NCBI GenBank assembly: GCA_964473995.1
Contig: CAYYRB010000014.1
Location: 1-45,277, forward strand
DNA: 45,277 nucleotides
DNA from: JAKRSD01 sp964473995
Lineage (GTDB): Bacteria > Bacteroidota > Bacteroidia > CAIKAF01
Reading direction: 5' to 3'
Shown here: positions 7,811-17,257 of the stretch, in pieces
How positions within the stretch are numbered: the stretch's first letter is position 1
Layout of the letters: each line of letters opens with the position of its first letter
The notes under the pieces: model-generated
Told to the model about the DNA's origin: nothing
What the model saw: only the letters and a program-made list of their open reading frames with translations
Database searches by the model: none
Position numbers and translations under genes: made by a program

Positions 7811-9104
7811 TTTTTGGTTCATCCTCCTTCAGGGTCAGCGCATAAAACGCGAAAGCCAGGTAGGGAATCACCGGCATTTTATAGCGGACCAGGGCTCCCG
7901 AAATATTTACGGTAATTCCGCCTAGAGCCAACACCAGTAAGCCGAAAATAATCAGGTTAAATGACAATGCTTTCCATGGGGAGTTTCGGTTCATCCGATA
8001 AATCAGGAAAGCGATGATGCCCAAAAACAGTCCATTTTCAAACACGGCGGCCCACTCCATCAGGCTGTCTGCATCTTGCGGAAAAGGCCTGAACAGTGCA
8101 TTTTTTAGACCGGTCGGGGCCAATTGCATGAGTGAGAAAAGGTCAGGTTTCATTTCTGGGATGTGAAATGCGCTTCCGGCACTTGTGTTTTCAGCCACAT
8201 TGGCAAAAGCATTCTTTTTCGCGGCAATGAGGGTGGGTATATCCCTTTGCGGAGCCAGCTTTCCCCATAGCAGAATGGCGACGGGAATAAGGGCCAGAAA
8301 CAGCAGGGAAATGCGCAGTGATTTTCGCACCGTGGCCTTCAGCGGAGTGATAAAAATGCACACCAACGGCACTATTAACGCCAATCCTACATAAAACTTG
8401 GAAAATAAAATCAGCAGAAATCCCGGAATGAAAACAAGAAACGCCTTGGGATTTTTTTTCGTTTTCAGTTGGATGGCCGAGCCCATCGTCAGGGCTAAAC
8501 CGGCCATCAGCATAGGTTCTTTCATCAGGGCCGACGACCAGAAAAGTTCGGAAGGCCAAAGGTTGAGCAGGGCGAATACAGGCAGGGGGTTCAGGGAGAA
8601 AACGCCCGTTACGGCTTTAAAGAGATAGGCTTGAGCCAGGGTTCCCGCGAAACATACGAGGACCAGATTGCCGAAATAGGAACCCGCGGTAAGCGTCATC
8701 AGGAGCGCGTTGAGGCGGATGAGCGTCCGGTTTTCGTTGATGAATCCGTCATCGAACGATTTGTACCAATTGTTCATCGTGTCATACACGGGCAGCAGGT
8801 CGGGTGTTTGCCCGTCGATGCCCGTGATCAGTTTCACATAGAGGTCTGGCCGGATGCCCAATAAGTCATAGGCCACGCGGGCGTCGGCAAAAAAACGGTA
8901 GATATCGGAGGTGCTTTTGTCCGTGTAGTAATCGGTGTAAATCCACCAAACCAGCACGCCGATGGCGATTTTTAGCATAAACAGACCGAGGAATGCGGTA
9001 TTGTATTTTTTTTCTTGGTGAAACAGCGGAATAAAATAAACGAGTCCCACCAGAAAGAAGAGCCAGGCCAAGGCGGGAAGTATGTTGGAAAAAACGGGCT
9101 CCAC
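7803..9104 (-). CDS. Polytopic membrane protein, function unknown
   Basis: The 433-residue protein has roughly ten hydrophobic helices. A long loop after the second helix (about residues 55-120) is rich in Tyr and Asp and contains YTDKSTSDIYRFFADARVAYDLL. The architecture of a first loop with acidic residues and many helices is reminiscent of GT-C glycosyltransferases or O-antigen-type proteins, but no signature proves it. The start is GTG at 9104; a TAAGTTTG promoter element sits 14 bp upstream (9119-9126), and the next in-frame Met is residue 43, inside the second hydrophobic helix. It converges on the methyltransferase-GT2 fusion with an 8 bp overlap and diverges from purL. It may belong functionally to the glycosylation cluster. 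Confidence 0.65.
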   Translation of the reverse strand: MEPVFSNILPALAWLFFLVGLVYFIPLFHQEKKYNTAFLGLFMLKIAIGVLVWWIYTDYYTDKSTSDIYRFFADARVAYDLLGIRPDLYVKLITGIDGQTPDLLPVYDTMNNWYKSFDDGFINENRTLIRLNALLMTLTAGSYFGNLVLVCFAGTLAQAYLFKAVTGVFSLNPLPVFALLNLWPSELFWSSALMKEPMLMAGLALTMGSAIQLKTKKNPKAFLVFIPGFLLILFSKFYVGLALIVPLVCIFITPLKATVRKSLRISLLFLALIPVAILLWGKLAPQRDIPTLIAAKKNAFANVAENTSAGSAFHIPEMKPDLFSLMQLAPTGLKNALFRPFPQDADSLMEWAAVFENGLFLGIIAFLIYRMNRNSPWKALSFNLIIFGLLVLALGGITVNISGALVRYKMPVIPYLAFAFYALTLKEDEPKIR

Positions 9105-9118
9105 GTACTAATTTTCAG

Positions 9119-9126
9119 CAAACTTA
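9119..9126 (-). promoter_or_regulatory. -7 element (TAAGTTTG) of the 7803-9104 gene
   Basis: A perfect TAnnTTTG match on the minus strand, 14 bp upstream of the GTG start. It supports that start codon. Confidence 0.5.
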
Positions 9127-9224
9127 CTTTAATTGATTTAAAAGGCGGAATGGTTGTTTGGGGATTGTTGGAAAATTGGGGAAAACACGCCTTTGGCTTG
9201 CTCAGTGTTACGCGCAGAATTGCC

Positions 9225-9232
9225 TAATTTTG
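9225..9232 (+). promoter_or_regulatory. -7 element (TAATTTTG) of purL
   Basis: A perfect TAnnTTTG match 18 bp before the ATG at 9251. It lies inside the longer open frame starting at 9158, arguing that translation starts at 9251. Confidence 0.6.
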
Positions 9233-9250
9233 TGGCGAAAATTGTTCATC

Positions 9251-11500
9251 ATGTCCATTGATACCGCTTCGCTTCACGCGCCTACAACCCCCGAAACAGC
9301 CAAAAAGTTGGGATTGCTCCCCGAGGAATTTGATAAGATTACGGAGATTCTAGGCAGGGTTCCCAACTTTACCGAATTGTGCGCTTATTCCGGTATGTGG
9401 AGCGAGCATTGTTCTTATAAAAATTCCATTGTGTGGCTCAAGACACTTCCGCGCAAAGGGAAGCGCATGCTTGCCGAGGCCGGTGAAGAAAATGCCGGAC
9501 TGATTGATATCGGTGACGGTTTGGGTTGCGCCTTTAAAATTGAATCACACAACCACCCCAGTGCCATTGAGCCCTATCAGGGAGCTGCCACAGGAGTGGG
9601 AGGCATCAACCGGGATATTTTCACCATGGGGGCAAGGCCCATCGCTCAGCTGAATTCGCTTCGTTTCGGCGACATTAAAAATCCCAAAACCAAACGCATC
9701 ATCAAAGGCGTGGTAAAGGGAATCGGTGATTACGGAAACGCATTTGGCGTTCCCACGGTGGGCGGAGAAGTATTTTTTGATGATTGTTTTACCCAGAATC
9801 CGCTGGTGAATGCCATGTCGGTAGGTATCGTGAAAACGGAACGCATCGTTTCCGCCATTTCGTACGGTGTCGGAAATCCCGTGTTTATCGTGGGTTCGGC
9901 CACGGGTAAGGATGGTATTCACGGAGCCTCTTTTGCCAGTGAGGATATCACCGAGGAAAGCGCCAAAAACCTTCCTTCGGTTCAGGTAGGCGACCCGTTT
10001 CAGGAAAAATTGCTGCTGGAGGCTTCGCTTGAATTGATTAAGACCGATGCCGTGGTGGGTATGCAGGACATGGGGGCCGCCGGCATCATCTGTTCCACCG
10101 CCGAAATGAGCGCCAAAGGCGATCACGGTATGGTTATCTGGCTAGATAAAGTACCTACCCGTCAGGCGGATATGCTGCCTTTTGAACTGCTGCTTTCCGA
10201 ATCGCAGGAGCGCATGCTTGTGGTTGTAAAAAAGGGCAAAGAGGACGTGGTAAAAACCATATTCGATAAATGGGATTTGCAGTGCGTGCAGATCGGCGAG
10301 GTAACCGAAGGCGGCCAACTGGAATTCTATTTTCATGGAGAGAAAGTGGCCGATATCCCCGCGAAGTCGCTCACCCTCGGTGACGGAGCACCCGTGTACC
10401 ACCGTGAGTTTAAAGAACCGGCTTACTACGCCGAAAACCTCAAATTTGATTCATCTTCCGTGCCCCAGCCCGCCTCGTACAAAGAGGTGACGGAATTTTT
10501 GATCTGCACCTTGAACATCGCTTCCAAGCGTTGGGTGTTCAATCAGTACGACAGCATGGTGGGCACCGTAAACCGCAGCACCAACGCACCTACCGATGCG
10601 GCCGTGGTGGCCATCAAAGACAGCCGCAAGGCCCTGGTGATGACGGTGGACTGCAACAGCCGTTATGTACAGGCCGATCCCGAGCAGGGATGCGCCATAG
10701 CCGTGGCCGAAGCGGCGCGCAACATTGCCGTGAGCGGCGGCGAAGGATTGGGCGTAACCAACTGCCTGAACTTCGGAAATCCTTACAACCCCGAGGTATA
10801 TTGGCAATTCGTGCAGGCCATCAAAGGCATGAGTAAAGCCTGCCTGGAGTTTGAAACGCCGGTAACGGGCGGGAATGTCAGTTTTTACAACCAATCCACA
10901 TTTTCCGGGCAGACTGTTCCGGTCTTCCCGACTCCCACGATCGGTATGGTAGGCCTTATGGATGATGTGTCCATGCAGATGACCATTCCTTTTAAGTCAG
11001 AAGGAGATTTGATTTATGTAATCGGCCGCCAAACGGATGATATCGCCTCATCGGAGTATTTATACAGTTTCGCGGGGGTAAAAAACTCACCGGCGCCATA
11101 CCTGAATCTGGAGGAAGAGCATCACCTTCACCGTTCCGTCCGACAGCTGATTTCAGGCGGTTTGATCCGTTCGGCCCATGATGTGTCCGATGGCGGGGTG
11201 ATATGCTGCCTGTTGGAAAAATCCTTTACCTCCGGATTGGGATTTGAAATTAATTCATTCCCCGGAATACGCAAGGATGCCTTCCTTTTCGGCGAGGGGC
11301 AGGGACGTGCCGTGGTTACCGTTTCCCCCGCCGTGCGGGAATCTTTCGAAGCATCCCTTACCGGAATGAATCTGCCGTTTTTTGCCGCGGGTGCGGTGAA
11401 AGGGAACGATGCCTTGGTTGACGGAGAAAGCTATGGTGAGGTAAACGCTTTGAAAGGTGTTTACGATACGGCCCTGCAAAAAAAGCTGGAGCAGGAATAA
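9251..11500 (+). CDS. purL: Phosphoribosylformylglycinamidine synthase subunit PurL (small type)
   Basis: PurL catalyses the ATP-dependent conversion of FGAR to FGAM in purine synthesis. The 749-residue product has the length of the small, Bacillus-type subunit, which needs separate PurS and PurQ; neither is in the window. The N-terminal signature GMWSEHCSYKNS contains the conserved His (H53). ESHNHPSAIEPYQGAATGVGG and GMQDMGAAGIICSTAEM follow, and the second half repeats the fold with GTVNRSTNAPTDAAV, GEGLGVTNCLNFGNP, ETPVTGGNVSFYNQS and SAHDVSDGGVICCLLE. Translation start at 9251 is chosen because the upstream extension crosses the promoter and lacks family similarity. It is transcribed alone, facing pyrF; purM lies 2.2 kb away on the other strand. 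Confidence 0.95.
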   Translation: MSIDTASLHAPTTPETAKKLGLLPEEFDKITEILGRVPNFTELCAYSGMWSEHCSYKNSIVWLKTLPRKGKRMLAEAGEENAGLIDIGDGLGCAFKIESHNHPSAIEPYQGAATGVGGINRDIFTMGARPIAQLNSLRFGDIKNPKTKRIIKGVVKGIGDYGNAFGVPTVGGEVFFDDCFTQNPLVNAMSVGIVKTERIVSAISYGVGNPVFIVGSATGKDGIHGASFASEDITEESAKNLPSVQVGDPFQEKLLLEASLELIKTDAVVGMQDMGAAGIICSTAEMSAKGDHGMVIWLDKVPTRQADMLPFELLLSESQERMLVVVKKGKEDVVKTIFDKWDLQCVQIGEVTEGGQLEFYFHGEKVADIPAKSLTLGDGAPVYHREFKEPAYYAENLKFDSSSVPQPASYKEVTEFLICTLNIASKRWVFNQYDSMVGTVNRSTNAPTDAAVVAIKDSRKALVMTVDCNSRYVQADPEQGCAIAVAEAARNIAVSGGEGLGVTNCLNFGNPYNPEVYWQFVQAIKGMSKACLEFETPVTGGNVSFYNQSTFSGQTVPVFPTPTIGMVGLMDDVSMQMTIPFKSEGDLIYVIGRQTDDIASSEYLYSFAGVKNSPAPYLNLEEEHHLHRSVRQLISGGLIRSAHDVSDGGVICCLLEKSFTSGLGFEINSFPGIRKDAFLFGEGQGRAVVTVSPAVRESFEASLTGMNLPFFAAGAVKGNDALVDGESYGEVNALKGVYDTALQKKLEQE

Positions 11501-11834
11501 GCCAATTGTTAGAGCGCAGTTCAGAGCTAAGCAAACAAGGAAATTTTAATGAATTGGACCGCTTGCTTTTTTTTCTGCATCAAGTCTCTAAATGCCAACC
11601 TATTTTACCGACAACGGGGAAATTGATCAGAACACTATTATGGCCTGAACTACACTTTTTAAAAGGAATAATTGTCAAGTATTACATTTTTTCGAATGAA
11701 TAATAGTAATGCATTACACTTTTTCAAAGGAAATTGGGTATTGCCCTTTAAAACAGCGGTACCGGAAGACACGATTTTGCCTTGATCAGCCCTGGGCAAA
11801 ACGTCATTAAAATTTAATCCGTCAAGTTCCCTGA
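11501..11834. repeat. Intergenic region with three imperfect 32-bp repeats
   Basis: This 334-bp gap between purL and the convergent pyrF has no convincing gene; an open frame at 11506-11703 looks non-coding. It holds three imperfect direct repeats in exact 32-bp register, starting at 11651, 11683 and 11715. Each begins TACA(C/T)TTTTT followed by an A/G-rich block containing GAA. Units 1 and 2 agree at 24 of 32 positions, units 2 and 3 at 21 of 32. No clear terminator hairpin was found. Confidence 0.5.
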
Positions 11835-12650
11835 TCAGAAAAATCCGGCCATTTCATCGGCCATTTCATCGGCCATGCGCTTGGCCTCTTCGCCGGCTTT
11901 TTCGGCAAAGTCATCCCCATGGGATGCATACAGAATGGAGCGCGAAGCATTGATCAGCAGACCCACATCGTTCGTTTTTCCGTGTTTGATCACTTCACTC
12001 AGGGAGCCTCCCTGCGCACCTACTCCGGGAACCAATAAAAAAGCGTTCGGGGCCAGTGCCCGTATTTTTTCTAGGTATTCGGGGCGGGTAGCCCCTGTTA
12101 CAAGCATGAGGCGTTCGCTTCCGGGCCAGCTCATCGCCGTTTCTACCACTTCTTCAAACAGGTATTTTCCGTCGGCCATTTTTCGCAGCTGAAAATCATC
12201 CGCTCCGGGATTGCTGGTAAGGGCCAGCAGAATGGTGTACTTGTTTTCGTACTTCAAAAAAGGCGAAATGGAATCATGGCCCATGTAGGGAGCCACGGTT
12301 ACGGCATCGAATCCCGCTTCTTCAAAAAAGGCTTTGGCATACCGGTCGGACGTGTTACCGATATCGCCCCGCTTGGCATCGGCAATTTTAAAATGATTTT
12401 CGCCTATGTAAGCCTCGGTGCGCAAAAGCGTTTCCCAGCCTTCAGGCCCTTGGGCTTCATAAAATGCGGTATTGATTTTATAACTCACGCAATGTTCGCG
12501 CGTGGCGTCTATGATGCGCCGGTTGAATTCCAAAACGGGATTGTCAAAATCGCGCAGAGTAGCCGGTATTTTTTCGGGATCGGTATCCAAGCCCACACAC
12601 AGAAAATTCTTTTTCCGTTGAATTTCCGAAATCAGTCGATCTAAGGTCAT
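11835..12650 (-). CDS. pyrF: Orotidine 5'-phosphate decarboxylase
   Basis: PyrF makes UMP from OMP, the last step of de novo pyrimidine synthesis. The 271-residue product is of the longer type-2 class. It shows FLCVGLDTDPEKIPA at the N-terminus, the catalytic segment DAKRGDIGNTS (D91, K93, D96), PYMGHDSISPFL and VPGVGAQGG near the phosphate-binding site. It is the last gene of purM-prfA-pyrF: its ATG overlaps the prfA stop by 4 bp. An oddity is the C-terminal repeat MADEMADEMAGFF, created by a 12-bp tandem duplication in the DNA at about 11847-11875, just before the stop. Confidence 0.95.
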   Translation of the reverse strand: MTLDRLISEIQRKKNFLCVGLDTDPEKIPATLRDFDNPVLEFNRRIIDATREHCVSYKINTAFYEAQGPEGWETLLRTEAYIGENHFKIADAKRGDIGNTSDRYAKAFFEEAGFDAVTVAPYMGHDSISPFLKYENKYTILLALTSNPGADDFQLRKMADGKYLFEEVVETAMSWPGSERLMLVTGATRPEYLEKIRALAPNAFLLVPGVGAQGGSLSEVIKHGKTNDVGLLINASRSILYASHGDDFAEKAGEEAKRMADEMADEMAGFF

Positions 12651-13723
12651 GCGCCCATTCCCTCCTTCAGTTTTTCGGCATTTTCGGCATTCATCAGTTC
12701 GTGGATGAAATCGTCCAGATTCCCGTCCACCACCGACTGTAAGTTATGGCTTGAATAATTCACCCTATGATCGGTTACCCGGCCCTGTGGCCAGTTATAG
12801 GTGCGTATCTTGGCGCTCCGGTCGCCCGTGCTCACCATGGTTTTCCGGCGCGAGGCCACATCGCCCGTACGTTTTGATAACTCCAGATCGTACAATTTTG
12901 TTTTCAGCATCTGCAGGGCTCTTTCACGGTTTCCGTGCTGTGAGCGCTCAATCTGGCACATCACGGTAATGCCCGAAGGTTTGTGGTGCATCTGCACCTT
13001 GGTTTCCACCTTATTCACGTTCTGTCCGCCCGCACCGCCGCTTCGGGCTGTGGTTACTTCCAAATCGGCCGGGTTAATGACGATCTCTTCCAAATCTTCC
13101 ACCTGGGGAAGTACCACCACTGATGCGGCCGAGGTATGCACACGTCCCTGCGATTCGGTTTCGGGTACGCGTTGCACCCGGTGTACGCCCGATTCGTATT
13201 TCAGGGTTCCGTACACGTCGGTGCCCGAAATTTCCATGATGATTTCTTTATATCCGCCGGTTGCACCTTCCGTAAAATCCACGGTTTCCACCCGCCAGCC
13301 TTTCTTTTCGCAGTAGCGGGTGTACATGCGCCACAAATCACCGGCAAACAGAGCGGCCTCGTCACCGCCCGTTCCGGCGCGTATTTCCATGATGGCATCG
13401 GAGGCATCTTCCGGGTCTTTGGGAATCATCATCACCCGTATTTCTTCCTGCAGGGCGTTTAATTCCGTCTCTGCCCGGTTGAGCTCTTCCCTCGCCATTT
13501 CTCTGAATTCAGGATCTTTTTCATTCACCAGCATATCCTTGGCTGATCGGATATCCTCGGTGAGTTTCCTGTATTTTTTGTAAGCCTCCATCAGAGGCTC
13601 CAGGTCTTTGTATTCCTTGTTTATTTTGATGAACCGTTTCACGTCGGAAATGACGGAAGGGTCGGTCAGTTGCTTGCCGAGTTCTTCAAAACGGATATGA
13701 ATGGCTTCTAATTTGTCCAGCAT
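12647..13723 (-). CDS. prfA: Peptide chain release factor 1
   Basis: RF1 ends translation at UAA and UAG codons. The 358-residue protein has the universal GGQ motif (residues 232-234, in SGGAGGQNVNKVET) that triggers peptidyl-tRNA hydrolysis. Its codon-recognition tripeptide is P-x-T (187-189, in RVPETESQGRVHTS), which marks RF1; RF2 has SPF. The N-terminal coiled-coil helical domain and the AGTGGDEAALFAGDL block are typical. It starts 11 bp after the purM stop and overlaps pyrF by 4 bp. No frameshift signal is present, as expected for RF1. Confidence 0.97.
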   Translation of the reverse strand: MLDKLEAIHIRFEELGKQLTDPSVISDVKRFIKINKEYKDLEPLMEAYKKYRKLTEDIRSAKDMLVNEKDPEFREMAREELNRAETELNALQEEIRVMMIPKDPEDASDAIMEIRAGTGGDEAALFAGDLWRMYTRYCEKKGWRVETVDFTEGATGGYKEIIMEISGTDVYGTLKYESGVHRVQRVPETESQGRVHTSAASVVVLPQVEDLEEIVINPADLEVTTARSGGAGGQNVNKVETKVQMHHKPSGITVMCQIERSQHGNRERALQMLKTKLYDLELSKRTGDVASRRKTMVSTGDRSAKIRTYNWPQGRVTDHRVNYSSHNLQSVVDGNLDDFIHELMNAENAEKLKEGMGA

Positions 13724-13734
13724 GTTCGGTGCGC

Positions 13735-14913
13735 TTATTCGTAATCAAATTCTCCCCAGGCAGAGCGTATGGTCAGTCGGTTTGTTTCGGAGGCTTCCAC
13801 CCGCCCGATAATTTGAGCTTCAATACCTGCTTCTTTTGCCAGACGGATCATTTCTGCGGCTGATTCGGCATCGGTGTATATTTCGAGCCTGTGGCCCATA
13901 TTAAATACCTTGTACATTTCTTTCGCATCGGTACCGGATTGCTCTTTGATGATGCGGAACAACGGCGGTATGGGCAATAGGTTGTCTTTGATGATGTGTA
14001 CCCGTTCGGTGAATTTCAACACCTTCGTTTGTCCGCCTCCCGTGCAGTGAATCATACCGTCGATTTGGTTTTTGAAACGCGGTACGATTTGGAGCAGCAG
14101 CGGCAGATAGGTGCGGGTGGGGGAGAGCACCAATTTTCCGAAGGGTATGCCCGTTTCGGGTTCTATGTCGGTCAGGTTTAATTTACCGGAATAGGCCAAA
14201 TCCTTTGGCATGTTCACGGAATCGAATGATTCGGGGTATTTGCCTGCATAGGATGTCTGAAATACATCGTGCCGGGCTGAGGTGAGTCCGTTGGAACCCA
14301 TGCCTCCGTTGTATTCCTCTTCCCATTCGGTTTTTCCGTACGAGGCAAAGCCGACGATTACGTTTCCGGGTTTAATTTGGATATCCACCACGTCGTCTTT
14401 GCGCAGGCGGGCAAATGCGGTGAATCCTACATCAAGCGTGCGGACGATATCACCTACGTCCGCCGTTTCTCCGCCGGCCAGATGGAGCCGTATGCCGTAT
14501 TCGGCCATTTTCTTTGCAAAATCAGAGGAGGCGGAAATCAGGTGCTGGAGCACCTCTCCGGTGATGTAGTGTTTATTTCTGCCGATGGTGCTCGAAAGAA
14601 TGATGTCGTTCAACGCTCCCGCACAGGCCATGTCATCCAGATTCATGACGATGCTGTCCTGCACGATGCCTTTCCATACGGAATGGTCGCCTGTTTCTTT
14701 CCAATAGATGTAGGCGAGGGAGGTTTTCGTTCCCGCCGTATCGGCATGCATGATATTTACATATCGCTCATCCCCCGCCGAAAAGTCGGGCAGAATTTTG
14801 CAAAATGCATTTGGGAAGAGGCCTTTGTCCAAATGTTTTACCGCCTGGTGAACGTCGCCCTTGTCGGCCGATACTCCGCGGCGGTCATATTTTGATGCGG
14901 GATTTATGTCCAT
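13735..14913 (-). CDS. purM: Phosphoribosylformylglycinamidine cyclo-ligase (AIR synthase)
   Basis: PurM closes the imidazole ring of AIR from FGAM, the step directly after PurL. The 392-residue protein is longer than E. coli PurM (345), as is usual in Bacteroidota. It begins YDRRGVSADKGDVHQAV, has the ATP-binding region MHADTAGTKTSLAYIYW, then MNLDDMACAGA, HLAGGETADVGDIVRTLDVG and a glycine-rich block YNGGMGSNGLTSARHD, and ends with MIHCTGGGQTKVLKF and FNMGHRLEIY. It heads the purM-prfA-pyrF operon. The promoter element TATCTTTG ends only 8 bp before the ATG, predicting a very short leader. Confidence 0.93.
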   Translation of the reverse strand: MDINPASKYDRRGVSADKGDVHQAVKHLDKGLFPNAFCKILPDFSAGDERYVNIMHADTAGTKTSLAYIYWKETGDHSVWKGIVQDSIVMNLDDMACAGALNDIILSSTIGRNKHYITGEVLQHLISASSDFAKKMAEYGIRLHLAGGETADVGDIVRTLDVGFTAFARLRKDDVVDIQIKPGNVIVGFASYGKTEWEEEYNGGMGSNGLTSARHDVFQTSYAGKYPESFDSVNMPKDLAYSGKLNLTDIEPETGIPFGKLVLSPTRTYLPLLLQIVPRFKNQIDGMIHCTGGGQTKVLKFTERVHIIKDNLLPIPPLFRIIKEQSGTDAKEMYKVFNMGHRLEIYTDAESAAEMIRLAKEAGIEAQIIGRVEASETNRLTIRSAWGEFDYE

Positions 14914-14921
14914 AATCTGTG

Positions 14922-14929
14922 CAAAGATA
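14922..14929 (-). promoter_or_regulatory. -7 element (TATCTTTG) of purM-prfA-pyrF
   Basis: A perfect TAnnTTTG match on the minus strand, 8 bp before the purM ATG. Confidence 0.6.
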
Positions 14930-14939
14930 ACCTACCTAA

Positions 14940-14972
14940 AATAAAAAGAGCGCTCCCGGTGGGGGAACGCTC
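14940..14972 (-). terminator. Intrinsic terminator of the OmpA-family gene
   Basis: A 10-bp stem (14948-14957 with 14963-14972, one G-T wobble) is followed on the minus strand by TTTTTATT. It lies 24 bp after the true stop codon of the OmpA-family gene and just upstream of the purM promoter. Confidence 0.8.
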
Positions 14973-14995
14973 CGTTATTTTATTCTTCTACCGAA

Positions 14996-17193
14996 TTATT
15001 CTTCCGTTTTCTTCGGAGCTTCTTTCGGCACGAAGTTATCATCTATTTTTCTAAGAGTCACCCTTCGGTTGAGCTTATGGGCTCTTTCGCGGAGTTCCTC
15101 TGTTTCGAGTTTGTTGATGTACTCTTCGGTGAGTAGAGTTCCTTTGGCGAATCCGTCCATATCTTTTTCAAGCGTNNNNNNNNNNNNNNNNNNNNNNNNN
15201 NNNNNNNNNNNNNNNNNNNNNNNNNNNNNNNNNNNNNNNNNNNNNNNNNNNNNNNNNNNNNNNNNNNNNNNNNNNACTCTTCGGTGAGTAGAGTTCCTTT
15301 GGCGAATCCGTCCATATCTTTTTCAAGCGTACGGGGTTGTTCTTCGCCGTAGCCTTTAGCGGTAAGCCTTTCTTTGTCGATACCCTTGCTCGCCACGTAG
15401 TTAACTACTTCCTCGGCGCGGCACTCAGAGAGTTTCTGGTTCGACTGGTTGGTACCCCGTGCATCGGTGTGGGCACCCAACTCTACGCGCATTTTCGGGT
15501 TTTCCGTCAAAATCTTTACGATTTTGTCCAAGGTATCTGTAAACTCAGGATAGTAGAAACATTTGTTGAACTCAAACAACACCTCGTAGGCGAGGGGAAC
15601 ATCGGATGTTTTGATGAAGATCTGCGCCGTAATCGTAGAATCTTTGCAATTATACATGGGATCTATACCCTGGGTGGAAGCGCTTCCTTTTCCGTTGAAA
15701 TATTTGTCTTTAGAGGCTACCAATTGATACAATTCGTTAAAACCGGCTTGTTGCAGATTTACTTTACCGGTAGCATCCGTTGTGAGTTCTTTAGCCTCGC
15801 TGTTTGTAGGTGTGAAAGTTACTTTGGCTCCGCTTAGTGGAAGTTTGGTATCGATATCAAATACACTTACGATAATATTGAGCGAGGATTTAGTTACGTC
15901 AAATGTGTAAATATCGTCACCGCCTCTTCCGCCTTTGCGGTTTGAGGTGAAGAGGCCCTTTTCGTTCACTCCGTCAAATACGATGGCAAAATCATCACCC
16001 TCTGAATTGATGGGCGCGCGCATATTGTCCGTTTTTCCCCATTTGTTTGGCTCAAGAAGATCGGATTTGTAAATGTCCATTCCGCCCATTCCTTCAATGC
16101 GGTCTGAAGTGAAATACAATTTGTCATCGGCCCTTAGGTATGGATACATTTCATTAGCGGGTGAATTTACTTCCGGACCTAGATTTACCGGATTGGCAAA
16201 TGTTTTCTTACGGCGGTCGAAAGTGGCCATCCAAAGATCCATGCCGCCCTGTCCTCCGGGCATGTTGGAAGCGAATACCATCGTGTTTCCGTCGGCAGAA
16301 ATTGCCGGGTGACCGGACACGAGACTGTCTGCGGTTAATTCAATCAACACGGCATCAGCCCAGTCCTGACCTTGTTTTTTGGCTTCAAAAATCTGGCATC
16401 CCAGTTTTTTTCTTTTGTCCAGGGCACAACGCGTGAAATAAAGCGTGTTGAACTTTTTGTTGATGGCAGAAGCCCCTTCGCTGCTTTTTGAATTTACTTT
16501 TTCACTCAGCGGCGCGGCTGCGGACCATTTCCCTTTCTTGTCGATTTTGGCCTGGAAAAGATCTTCGGGTAATTCACCCACGATTCCGTCAGCTTTTCCC
16601 CTTGCACCTTCGCGTGAACTGGTGAAAATAATCAAATCGGATTTTTTGCTGGCATAAATGGGAGCATAGTCATCATCTTTGGAGTTCAATGCCTTCAGGT
16701 TGTTTACCTGGTAGCAGGTTGGATTGTCTCTCCATTTTACCGCGTTGGCGCATGATTTAGCTCCCAAATCTCCCTTAGGATCTTCCGGGTTCTTCTTCAT
16801 GTAAGATTCAAATGCGGCCTTGGCTAATTCGTACTCCCCTTGTTTTTTGTAAGCCAACGCAATGGTCATGCTCAGGTAAGGATCGTCTGAATAGCCTGCC
16901 TTTTCCGCTTTTTGATACCATTGAACGGCTTTCTTTAAATCGCCTATTTTGTGGAATGAGCGTGCAATCTGGTAGGTGATGCACGCCTTAGCTTCTTTAT
17001 CTTTAGAGGCCTTTTTTAACGCTTTTTCATAACCCAGATAAGCCTGATAATAAAATCCGGATTCGAATGCCTTATCTCCTTCCTCGGAGTATTTGTTACC
17101 ACATTTGCCGGTTGGAGTTTGTGCATAAACAACTGTAGATGTTACAGTTAGTAAAACTGTAGCAGTTAAAAGAGAGGTTAGTTTCTTCATCAT
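14996..17193 (-). CDS. OmpA-family protein with TPR and beta-propeller domains (PorE-like), split by an assembly gap
   Basis: After collapsing the duplicated 55 bp at the N gap (15176-15275), the gene encodes 680 residues in one frame ending at the TAA at 14996-14998. Domains in order: signal peptide (1-25, ending VVYAQ); TPR-like helices (about 35-135); PD40/WD40-like beta-propeller (about 180-430) with repeats such as ADGNTMVFASNMPGGQGGMDLW and DDKLYFTSDRIEGMGGMDIY; a carboxypeptidase-regulatory-like domain (about 440-520); and a C-terminal OmpA peptidoglycan-binding domain with AHTDARGTNQSN and LSECRAEEVVNYV. This order matches PorE of the type IX secretion system, thought to anchor the machine to peptidoglycan. 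Other Bacteroidota OmpA paralogs share the architecture, so PorE identity is probable, not proven. Confidence 0.85.
15121..15330. other. 100-N assembly gap with 55-bp duplicated flanks
   Basis: The 55 bp at 15121-15175 are repeated exactly at 15276-15330, on either side of exactly 100 N. Merging the copies restores the OmpA reading frame through GTLLTEEYINKLE. This is a failed overlap merge. Confidence 0.95.
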
Positions 17194-17257
17194 AAAGGTA
17201 TTTCTATGAATCTCAATAGTGTGCTAAAGTATAAAAAAAATATAAACCAACTTATTT

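Noticed and set aside
9158..9250. N-terminal extension of purL
   Set aside because: A perfect -7 promoter element lies inside it (9225-9232), and the extension has no family similarity.
11506..11703. 65-codon ORF downstream of purL
   Set aside because: It runs through the 32-bp repeats and its sequence looks random.
11651..11746. CRISPR array
   Set aside because: There are only three degenerate units with no spacers between them and no cas genes in the window.
15058..17193. Disrupted or truncated OmpA-family pseudogene
   Set aside because: The break coincides with an N gap bordered by identical 55-bp flanks. Merging these restores the frame, so it is an assembly artefact.
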